Positions 41,475 to 48,799 of a stretch of 64,000 nucleotides of DNA are shown here, piece by piece. Made by a program: the position numbers and the translations under genes. This DNA is from Vulcanimicrobiota bacterium (GTDB taxonomy: Bacteria > Vulcanimicrobiota > Vulcanimicrobiia > Vulcanimicrobiales > Vulcanimicrobiaceae). The first letter of the stretch is position 1. The number at the start of each line of letters is the position of its first letter. The DNA is taken from contig DAHUZB010000017.1 of assembly GCA_027306785.1 (NCBI GenBank), forward strand, positions 1 through 64,000, given 5' to 3'. The notes beneath the pieces are model-generated. The model saw nothing but the letters and a program-made list of their open reading frames with translations. It was not told where the DNA came from and did not search any database.

Positions 41475-43356
41475 TCTCGCCGAGCATGTCGGGCGTGCCC
41501 TTCACGCGCTCGAGGTGCGGATACTTCGGCCCGCCGTGATAGGCGACCGAGAGCGTTTGGTACCAGCCGTTCTGCTCGGCGACGAGCGAGATCGGCGCCG
41601 ACGAATGCTCGGCGGTTTTGAGCGCGTACTCGAACGTGTCGGGATCGAAGGCCTGACCGTCGATCGCCTCGATCGACATACCCGGCGCGAGCCCGGCGTT
41701 CCACGCGGGCGAACCCTCGCGCACGTCGTAGACGGTGCCCTTGCCCGAGATATCCGCGCCGATCGAATACCATGCGTTGATGCTGTGGCTCAGCTCTTCG
41801 CCCGCATGGATGAACGCATTCGGCTTGTCGTTGTAGACGAGCTTCCAACCCGAACGCGCGAGTTCGCCGGTCGGCGGATGGATCGCGACCGAGTACACGT
41901 ATTTTTGGAAGAACGCATGCCAATCGTAGGGCTGCACGCGATCGAGCAGCGCTTCGATGTCGGCGCGCGTGTAGGTCTTCGTGATCGGACCGGTCGAGGT
42001 CGGAGCGGTGAACTCGTGCAGGAACGTGTCGAGCGAGCGCTTTCCGTGCGAGCGCTCGCGGATGATCGTATCGGCGTCGAGCCACATCAGCTCGCCTTCG
42101 GTGTAGAAGTCACCCGCGCTACGGCGAATCGCGTGATAGTCGCCGCGCGCCATGTAGTAATACGGCGCGCCCGCGGTGAGATCGATGATCGGCGTCGTGT
42201 CGCGTCCGGTCTCGGTGTCCATCTCGGCGTAGATCGAGGCCAGATACTCCGGGTACTCCGACGGCTTGCGGATACCGGCCCGGAACGAGATCAGATCGCC
42301 GAGGTACTGATTCATGCCCTCGTAGACCCACAGCAGATCGGTCTGCATCGGCACCTGAAAGTTCGGCGTCGTCAGATCGGCGGGGCGACGATACTTGCCG
42401 TTCCACGAATGCGAGAACTCGTGCGTCACGAGATCGCCCCCGCGCAATTGCTCGAGCGGGTTCGTGAGGAAGTCGTCGGGCGAACGGTCGTCGCTCGACT
42501 GATGGTGTTCGATCCCCTGAAAGCCGATCGAATCATCGAGCGTGAGCAGCGCGTGATAGTCGGCGAAGTGGTGCGAACCGTAGAGCGCGAATGCCTCGGC
42601 CGGAACGCGCTTGTACGCATCGATCACGTCTTTTTTGATGTCGAGATCCTGCGGGCGGGCGGCGAATGCGTCGAGTTCCACGTAGGTGTCGTCGCCCTTG
42701 TAGAGCGTCCACTTGTGCACGTACTTCGCCATGTCGAGCTGCGAATCGACGAGCATGTTCAGCGGCGTGAGGGCGAAGGTCGTGCGATCGCCGCCGGTCT
42801 GCGGGTCGCGCAGCGCCGTGCCGAATTGCCAGCCGTGCGGGAGCGTGATCGTCGGCTTGACGTAGTAGTCGTGCGAGCTCACGCCGTCCTGATAGAGCAG
42901 CGCGCGATTCCAATTGATGATCGCGACCGTGTGCGACGACATCGTGTCGCCCGGCGCATTCATCAGCACGTCGAATTTCACGTCGAGTTCGGAGACGCCC
43001 GCGGGCACGTTTACGTGGAAGCCCCACGTATCGATCGTATCGCGGTTCCACGCGAGCGTTTTGCCGTCGGCGCTCACGCGCAGGGCGGCGAGATCGTTGA
43101 GGGGGCCGGTGGGTCCGTGCTCGCCCGGAATCCATTTGGGATAGACGAATGTGAACGGACCCGGACGCACGGGAATCGTCTCGTGCACGAAGAGCAGCCC
43201 GCGCCCCGCCTGCGAGGCGTCGACGTCGAGCACGACGGGATGCGACTGCGTCGCGTACGAGGTCGCGGGCGTGAACGGCAACACCGTCTGCGCGTGCGCG
43301 GATCCGGCCGTGAACGCAAGAATAGCGGCGCACGCAAGCGCCGATCGGCGAATCAT
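41449..43356 (-). CDS. M61 family glycyl aminopeptidase-like protein with PDZ domain
   Basis: A 635-residue exported protein with signal peptide (ALACAAILAFTAGSAHA). The N-terminal beta domain is followed by the zinc site HEFSHSWNGK (near residue 315) and the downstream Glu in LLWVYEGMNQYLG. A PDZ-like domain (about 535-610, GMSIEAIDGQAFD) precedes the C-terminus. M61 enzymes release N-terminal Gly or Ala from peptides. The frame upstream of 43356 is Arg-rich and was excluded. It lies 13 bases after tatD on the same strand. Confidence 0.9.
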   Translation of the reverse strand: MIRRSALACAAILAFTAGSAHAQTVLPFTPATSYATQSHPVVLDVDASQAGRGLLFVHETIPVRPGPFTFVYPKWIPGEHGPTGPLNDLAALRVSADGKTLAWNRDTIDTWGFHVNVPAGVSELDVKFDVLMNAPGDTMSSHTVAIINWNRALLYQDGVSSHDYYVKPTITLPHGWQFGTALRDPQTGGDRTTFALTPLNMLVDSQLDMAKYVHKWTLYKGDDTYVELDAFAARPQDLDIKKDVIDAYKRVPAEAFALYGSHHFADYHALLTLDDSIGFQGIEHHQSSDDRSPDDFLTNPLEQLRGGDLVTHEFSHSWNGKYRRPADLTTPNFQVPMQTDLLWVYEGMNQYLGDLISFRAGIRKPSEYPEYLASIYAEMDTETGRDTTPIIDLTAGAPYYYMARGDYHAIRRSAGDFYTEGELMWLDADTIIRERSHGKRSLDTFLHEFTAPTSTGPITKTYTRADIEALLDRVQPYDWHAFFQKYVYSVAIHPPTGELARSGWKLVYNDKPNAFIHAGEELSHSINAWYSIGADISGKGTVYDVREGSPAWNAGLAPGMSIEAIDGQAFDPDTFEYALKTAEHSSAPISLVAEQNGWYQTLSVAYHGGPKYPHLERVKGTPDMLGEIMKPHAKK

Positions 43357-43369
43357 CCTGACCTCCACT

Positions 43370-44134
43370 TCAGGGCAAAGAGAAGAACATGCGCGCGTTC
43401 GCGTCGGTCGTTTGCACGACCTCGTCCGGCGTGACGCCGAGCACGTCGGCGAGCTTGCGTGCCGCGAGCGCGACATACGCCGGTTCGTTGCGCTTGCCGC
43501 GGTGCGGAACGGGCGTGAGATAGGGACAATCGGTCTCCAGGATCAACGGTTGCAGGCCGACCGCGCGCACCGCCTCGCGCAGACCCTCGGCGCTCTTGAA
43601 CGTCAGCACGCCCCCGATGCCGAGCAGCATGCCGAATTCGTTGACGTAGGTTTGCGCCTGCTGCGCGTCGCCGGTAAAGCAGTGGATCACGCCGCGCATT
43701 CCCGGGCGCCATTCTTCGCGCAGGATCGCGAGAAAATCGTCGTAGGCATCGCGCTGGTGAAAGATGACCGGAGTCGCTCGCTCGCGCGCGATTGCGAGCT
43801 GCGCGCGCAGCACGCGCCGCTGCGCGTCGCGCGGGCTGTGATCGTAGTAGTAGTCGAGTCCCGTCTCCCCGATCGCGAGCACGCGCGGATCGGCGAGAAA
43901 CGGCGCGAACGCCGCCGCCAGGTCGTCGGGCGCGTCTTGCGCCTCGTGCGGATGGATGCCGACCGACGCATAGACGCCGTAGGCATGCGCGGCGTCGAGC
44001 GCGCGGCGCGAATCCGCGAGGTCGCAGCCGACCGTCACGATCTGCGTGATACCGGCTTCGCGGGCGCGCGCCACGACCTCGGCGCGGTCGTCGTCGAAGG
44101 CGCGGTCGTGAATGTGCGCGTGGGAGTCGATCAC
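43370..44134 (-). CDS. tatD: TatD-family metal-dependent hydrolase (DNase)
   Basis: A 254-residue TIM-barrel hydrolase from a GTG start overlapping the GGDEF gene stop. Metal ligands are visible as DSHAHIHD (residues 3-10), AIGETGLDYY near residue 87, VIFHQRDA, VIHCFTG and ETDCPYLTP near residue 200. TatD enzymes act as 3'-5' exonucleases on damaged DNA or RNA. Confidence 0.92.
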   Translation of the reverse strand: MIDSHAHIHDRAFDDDRAEVVARAREAGITQIVTVGCDLADSRRALDAAHAYGVYASVGIHPHEAQDAPDDLAAAFAPFLADPRVLAIGETGLDYYYDHSPRDAQRRVLRAQLAIARERATPVIFHQRDAYDDFLAILREEWRPGMRGVIHCFTGDAQQAQTYVNEFGMLLGIGGVLTFKSAEGLREAVRAVGLQPLILETDCPYLTPVPHRGKRNEPAYVALAARKLADVLGVTPDEVVQTTDANARMFFSLP

Positions 44135-45813
44135 GCCGTTTCGCGTTCTTCGACGATGCGGTTGCGGCCCTGGCGTTTGGCTTCGTAGAGGCCGCGATCG
44201 GCGCGCGCCAGCAGGCCTTCGGGCGTATCGCCCACGACGGCCGTCGCGACGCCGATGCTGGTGGTCACGGGCTCGCCGTTCGCGTAGCGCATGCCCCCGA
44301 GCGCGACCGCCAAGCGCAGCCGTTCGGCGACCGTCATCGCGACGTCGCGCGCCGCGCCGGGCATCACCACGAGAAACTCTTCACCGCCGATGCGTCCGGC
44401 GGTATCGCCGCCGCGCACCGTGGTGCGGATGATCTGCGCGATCTTCTTCAGGCATTCGTCGCCCGCGGCGTGACCGAGCTGATCGTTGATCGTCTTGAAG
44501 TGATCGATATCGAGCAGCAGCACGGCGCCGCGCTCCACGAGCGCGGTATCGTCGAGCATCACCTGCAGGCGCTCCATCGTATTCGCGCGATTGTAGAGCG
44601 AGGTCAGTGCGTCGATCGTGGCGGCGTTCTGCGTCGCGGCGAGCGCGCGCATGTCGCGCAGTAGCGGCGCGAGTTCGGCGGCGGCGTTGGTGAACTGGCC
44701 CATCTGTTCGTTCGAAAGCGCACGGTCGGTACGGCGATGCACGACGAGCGCGCCGTGCAAATCGGCCTCGAGGCGCGCGGCGAACGCATAGACGATGTAG
44801 TAGTCGTCTTTCACCGTCGTCGACGGCTGCCCGCTGAATTTCAGGCGCACCAGGATGCGTTTGCGCGCCTCGTCGCCCGCCGAGCTCAAGGCCGGGCCGA
44901 GCGTCGTGATCGTGCGCCACGAATCCACGCGCTCGCCCGCCGCGGCGAAGACGGTGACCGTCTCGTCGAACGACGGCACGCGCAGCGTGGCGAGGATCGC
45001 GTTGATCTGCGGGAGCGGATCGCGCTCGCCGATCATCGCCTGCACCGCATCGCGCACCAGACGCAGGCGATGCAGTTCGGCGTGCTGATCGTCGATCGTG
45101 CGCAGCAGAAACGAGGTGACGATCACCGGCAGCCACATCACCATCGCCACGTAGACATGGCCGCGTGCGATCGCGTCGCTCACGACGAGCGCCCAGATCA
45201 CGTTGCCGATGCCGACGATCCACGTGCGCGGATCGCTCAGCGCGCGCTCCCAGATGCGACCGATCGAGATGCGGTTGCAGAGGGCGGCGACCGGCGCCGA
45301 AACCAGCAGCAAGAACAGGATGATGACGAGCGCGAGGACGCCCATCAGAATCGCGTTGCTCTCGATCGGCGGCAGCGCGCGCGCGACGGTGATCTCCGGC
45401 ACGAGCGGTAAGAACGCGAGCGTGCAGAGCACGCGCAGCACCCCGTGGCGCGCCAGGTTGGCGGGCGCGCTCGCGCGCGCGATGATCGCCGCCGCTCCGA
45501 AACCGAGCGCGTACGCAAGCGCGGCGGCGGTGATACCGAGCGTGCCGCCGAGCGCGATGAGCGGCGCGGCCACGGCGACATCCAGAAAGACCGCTTCGGC
45601 ACTCTGTCCGGTGCGTCGCAGGCGCAGGCCGCGAATCGGCAGAGCGTAGATCGCGGCGAAGCAGAGCACGACCGATCCGCACGCGGTGATGATCCAGTCG
45701 ATCGGCTTGAACGACGTGGCGTTGAGCGTGACGACGACGGCGAGCGCCGCGACGGCGATCGTGCCGCCGCCGAGCGTGATGAATCGCCCCGAGTCGCGCT
45801 CTTCGGCGGCCAT
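44131..45813 (-). CDS. membrane-bound diguanylate cyclase
   Basis: A 560-residue protein with about eight N-terminal hydrophobic segments (residues 10-255), a soluble GAF-like middle region (about 270-390) and a C-terminal GGDEF domain (about 395-560). The active site reads RIGGEEFLVV, a functional GGEEF form, with LTSLYNRANTMERL and LLDIDHFKTINDQLGH upstream. It should make cyclic di-GMP in response to a membrane or cytoplasmic cue. No RxxD inhibitory site is obvious. The ATG at 45813 is two bases after the metG stop. Confidence 0.9.
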   Translation of the reverse strand: MAAEERDSGRFITLGGGTIAVAALAVVVTLNATSFKPIDWIITACGSVVLCFAAIYALPIRGLRLRRTGQSAEAVFLDVAVAAPLIALGGTLGITAAALAYALGFGAAAIIARASAPANLARHGVLRVLCTLAFLPLVPEITVARALPPIESNAILMGVLALVIILFLLLVSAPVAALCNRISIGRIWERALSDPRTWIVGIGNVIWALVVSDAIARGHVYVAMVMWLPVIVTSFLLRTIDDQHAELHRLRLVRDAVQAMIGERDPLPQINAILATLRVPSFDETVTVFAAAGERVDSWRTITTLGPALSSAGDEARKRILVRLKFSGQPSTTVKDDYYIVYAFAARLEADLHGALVVHRRTDRALSNEQMGQFTNAAAELAPLLRDMRALAATQNAATIDALTSLYNRANTMERLQVMLDDTALVERGAVLLLDIDHFKTINDQLGHAAGDECLKKIAQIIRTTVRGGDTAGRIGGEEFLVVMPGAARDVAMTVAERLRLAVALGGMRYANGEPVTTSIGVATAVVGDTPEGLLARADRGLYEAKRQGRNRIVEERETA

Positions 45814-45815
45814 CT

Positions 45816-47348
45816 TCAGCCGTGTGTCTCCGCGAGATCGATGCGCGGAAAGAGTGCGTCGCCCACGGTCGTACGCGTGCCGGGCGCGAGCGTGCCCCAG
45901 CGCAGCATGCTCCAGTCGTCGGCGATACCGTCGCTCAGCCCGAGCTGCGACCAGATCGCCTGCGTGCGTTCCGGCATCACCGGGTGCAGCAGCATCGCGA
46001 GCCAGCGCAGGCCCTCGCAGAGATCGTAGAGTAGCGCGTGCAACTGCGCGACCGACGCGTCGTCGCCCGCTTTCGCGAGCGTCCACGGTTTCTCGTCGTC
46101 GATACGTCGGTTGAGCGCGGTGACGAGTTCCCACGTATCCTCGAGCGCTTCGCGGAAGCGAAGATCGAGCAGTTTGCCGCGCACGCGCAGGGGAAGTTCG
46201 GCAAAACGCGCCGCGAACGCGCCGTTCGCCGCGTCCGCCCGCGGCACGACGCCGTCGTTGTATTTTTGCAGCATCGAGAGCGATCGGCGAACCAGATTGC
46301 CGAGATCGTTGCCGAGATCACTGTTGTGACGTTGCGCGATCTTCGCTTCGGAGTACGAGAAGTCGCTGCCGAACGGCGCTTCGCGCAGCAGAAAATAACG
46401 CAGCGAATCGGCGCCGAAGCGTTCGGCGAGCGCGAACGGATCGACCGCGTTCCCCATGCTCTTGCCCATCTTCTGCCCGTCGACCGTGATCCAGCCGTGC
46501 GCGAAGACGAGTTCCGGGGCCGCTTCGCCGAGCGCCCACAGCACCGCGGGCCAGATGATCGTGTGGAAGCGCGCGATCTCTTTGCCGATCAACTGCACCG
46601 ATGCGGGCCACAGCGAACGAAAACGGGCATCGTCTTCCGACCAGCCGATCGCGGTGATGTAGTTGAGCAGCGCGTCGAACCAGACGTAGATCACGCCGCC
46701 TTCGTTCGGAATCGGGATACCCCAGTCGAAGTTGGTGCGCGAGATCGAGAAGTCTTCGAGTCCCTCTTCGAGGATCGCCGTCATCTCGTTGTAGACGCTC
46801 TGCGGACGCACCCACTGCGGGTTGTTCTTAAAGTGCTCGAGCAGGCGGTCGCGATACTTCGAGAGCCGGAAGAACCAATCGTCTTCCGAGATCCACTGCA
46901 CCTCGCGTCCGCAGGTGGGGCATTTGCCGTCGACGAGCTTCGATTCGAGCCAGAACGTCTCGTCGGAGACGCAGTACCAGCCCTCGTATTTGCCGAGATA
47001 CACGTCGCCGCTCTCGCGCAGGCGTTCGAACACGCGTTGCACCTTCGTTTCGTGGCGCGGCTGCGTGGTGCGGATGAAATCGTCGTACTCCACGTGGTAC
47101 GCGGCGAAGAGCGATTGCCAGCGCGGCACGAGTTCGTCGCACCACTGCTGCGGCGTCTTACCGTGCTCGGCCGCCGCATTCGCGACTTTCTGCCCGTGCT
47201 CGTCGGTGCCGGTGAGGAAGAACGCCGGCCCCGCGGTGCGTGCGGTGCGGGCGAGCACGTCCGCCACGACGGTCGTGTAGGCGTGACCGATGTGCGGATT
47301 CCCCGAAATGTAATAGATCGGCGTGGTGACGTAGTACGAGCGCTTCAT
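45816..47348 (-). CDS. metG: methionyl-tRNA synthetase
   Basis: A 510-residue class I synthetase. YVTTPIYYISGNPHIGHAYTT carries the HIGH motif near residue 19, CPTC near residue 143 binds zinc, and KMGKS lies near residue 295. The anticodon-binding helical domain follows. It lacks the C-terminal tRNA-binding extension found in E. coli; this short form is common. It overlaps the rsmI stop by four bases. Confidence 0.95.
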   Translation of the reverse strand: MKRSYYVTTPIYYISGNPHIGHAYTTVVADVLARTARTAGPAFFLTGTDEHGQKVANAAAEHGKTPQQWCDELVPRWQSLFAAYHVEYDDFIRTTQPRHETKVQRVFERLRESGDVYLGKYEGWYCVSDETFWLESKLVDGKCPTCGREVQWISEDDWFFRLSKYRDRLLEHFKNNPQWVRPQSVYNEMTAILEEGLEDFSISRTNFDWGIPIPNEGGVIYVWFDALLNYITAIGWSEDDARFRSLWPASVQLIGKEIARFHTIIWPAVLWALGEAAPELVFAHGWITVDGQKMGKSMGNAVDPFALAERFGADSLRYFLLREAPFGSDFSYSEAKIAQRHNSDLGNDLGNLVRRSLSMLQKYNDGVVPRADAANGAFAARFAELPLRVRGKLLDLRFREALEDTWELVTALNRRIDDEKPWTLAKAGDDASVAQLHALLYDLCEGLRWLAMLLHPVMPERTQAIWSQLGLSDGIADDWSMLRWGTLAPGTRTTVGDALFPRIDLAETHG

Positions 47349-48223
47349 TCGGAGGCTGAATGTTCGCTAGCGGGTCCGTCGCCCATGCTGCGCGCTCGGC
47401 GGCGCTCCGAGGCACGCGCGTAGAGCGCGCGGCGATCCCCCGCGCCCGCGTCGGCGAGGGCGCGCGCGATCTCCTTGGCCCCGCGCCCTTCGTCGATCAG
47501 GGCGTCGATCCGAGCATCGAGGTCGGAGTCGGATGCGCCGTTCGGCACGGGCGGGGCGAGGCGGTAGGGCGCGATCGCAAAGGCGATCTCGCCGCGGATC
47601 GGCTCCTCGAGCGCGGCGTCGATCTCGGCGGGTGTGCCCGCGATCTGCTGCTCGAAGCGCTTCGTATACTCGCGGAGCAAAAACACGGAGGCATCGGGAG
47701 CAATGCGAGCAAGCTCGTGCAGGGTCGCGCGGATGCGCTGCGGCGATTCGTACCAGATGGTGGTCGCCTCGTGAGCGAAAGCCCGCGCGAACGCCTCTCG
47801 ACGTCCGGCCGCGTTGCGCGGCGGAAAGCCTTCGAAGCAGAAGCGCCGCAGCGGAAAGCCGGAGAGCACCGCGACGCCGAGCGCCGCGCTCGGCCCGGGC
47901 AGCACCGTGAGCGCCACCCCGGCAGCCCGCGCCGCCGCCACCAACTCGGAGCCCGGATCGGAGATTCCCGGCATCCCCGCATCGGAGACCACCGCCACGA
48001 GCTCCGTCGCCGCGCGATCCAAAATGCCACCGGTCACCGCCGCCGCGTTCTGTTCGCGATAGCTCCAGAGCTCTTTCGGACCGATGCCGAGCGCGTGCAG
48101 CAGCTTGCGCGCCACGCGCGTGTCTTCGGCTACGATGAGGCGCGCTTCGCCGAGGACCTCTCGCGCGCGCACGGTGATATCACCGAGATTTCCAAGCGGC
48201 GTCGGTACGAACACGAGCGGCAT
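47345..48223 (-). CDS. rsmI: 16S rRNA (cytidine-1402 2'-O)-methyltransferase
   Basis: A 292-residue tetrapyrrole-methylase-fold enzyme. The start MPLVFVPTPLGNLGDITVRA is canonical (an ATG at 48256 would add eleven non-homologous residues). VAEDTRVARKLL, SDAGMPGISDPGSELV and LPGPSA mark the SAM site. It methylates C1402 in the decoding centre. The C-terminal helical tail is RsmI-like (GAKEIARALADAG). Confidence 0.94.
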   Translation of the reverse strand: MPLVFVPTPLGNLGDITVRAREVLGEARLIVAEDTRVARKLLHALGIGPKELWSYREQNAAAVTGGILDRAATELVAVVSDAGMPGISDPGSELVAAARAAGVALTVLPGPSAALGVAVLSGFPLRRFCFEGFPPRNAAGRREAFARAFAHEATTIWYESPQRIRATLHELARIAPDASVFLLREYTKRFEQQIAGTPAEIDAALEEPIRGEIAFAIAPYRLAPPVPNGASDSDLDARIDALIDEGRGAKEIARALADAGAGDRRALYARASERRRARSMGDGPASEHSASE

Positions 48224-48322
48224 CCGTTTGCGGTTCGCCGCGGTCGCGTACATCACCCCGACCGGAACGACGCAGCCGTTTGCACGAAGGTGGCGGCGTG
48301 TGCACGCTCGTAGAGCGAGAAG

Positions 48323-48799
48323 GTGAAGCTCCGCTTGCGCGCCGGTATCGTATACGCGGCACTCGCCCTCGTCTTGGCCGCGTGTACGCCGCCGTACACC
48401 GCTCCGATGGCACCCGTTGCGTCACCGACGCCGTCGCCGACCGCATCACCGACGCCGTCGCCGACCGCGTCACCCACGGCAACGCCGACGCCGTCACCGA
48501 CGGCTTCGCCCACGCCGTCGCCGGGAGCCGTCGTGCTCGCGCCGAGCAGCGTCAACTTTACGTCGGTCGGAGCGAGCTACGCGCAGACGGTCGTTGTGAG
48601 TCAAGCGCACTTCACCGGGAGTTTTACGGCTGTTACGACGACGTGCGGCGGTATCGCAACGATCTCGCCGAGCAGCGGCACCTCCTTCACTGTGACGCCG
48701 GTCGCGGCCGGGAGCTGCTCGTTTACGATGTCGGGCGGAGGCGGCCTGAGCGCGACACTTTCGGTCGGCGTAACGACGACCAGCGTGGGAGGATCGTAA
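48323..48799 (+). CDS. lipoprotein with Thr-Pro-Ser-Pro spacer
   Basis: A 158-residue lipoprotein: signal peptide MKLRLRAGIVYAALALVLAAC with Cys21 as the anchor. Residues 34-67 are a low-complexity T-P-S-P-T-A spacer. A small beta-rich domain follows (about 70-158), resembling the choice-of-anchor/Ig type (SSVNFTSVGASYAQTVVVS) with two Cys (TTCGG, GSCSF). Function unknown. Its TAA overlaps the ATG of the next lipoprotein by one base, so both are made from one message. Confidence 0.8.
   Translation: MKLRLRAGIVYAALALVLAACTPPYTAPMAPVASPTPSPTASPTPSPTASPTATPTPSPTASPTPSPGAVVLAPSSVNFTSVGASYAQTVVVSQAHFTGSFTAVTTTCGGIATISPSSGTSFTVTPVAAGSCSFTMSGGGGLSATLSVGVTTTSVGGS
48422..48523 (+). repeat. tandem repeat coding for Pro/Thr/Ser spacer
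   Basis: Degenerate 18-24 base units related to CCGACGCCGTCGCCGACC encode repeating S-P-T-P-S-P-T-A. It is prone to length variation and lies between the lipid anchor and the folded domain. Confidence 0.85.
48787..48793 (+). promoter_or_regulatory. Shine-Dalgarno GGGAGGA for the glycine-rich lipoprotein
   Basis: GGGAGGA ends 5 bases before the ATG at 48799 and lies within the last codons of the upstream lipoprotein gene. It fixes the start against longer in-frame options. Confidence 0.7.

Noticed and set aside
45816-47348. Readthrough or recoding as a general explanation for the two in-frame TAA codons
   Set aside because: TAA ends several intact genes in the window (for example glutaredoxin and hemA), and both lesions are in accessory genes, so mutation is simpler.
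48422-48523. Short tandem repeats that might be a CRISPR
   Set aside because: Units of 18-24 bases with no unique spacers; they encode a Pro/Thr/Ser linker in frame with a lipoprotein.
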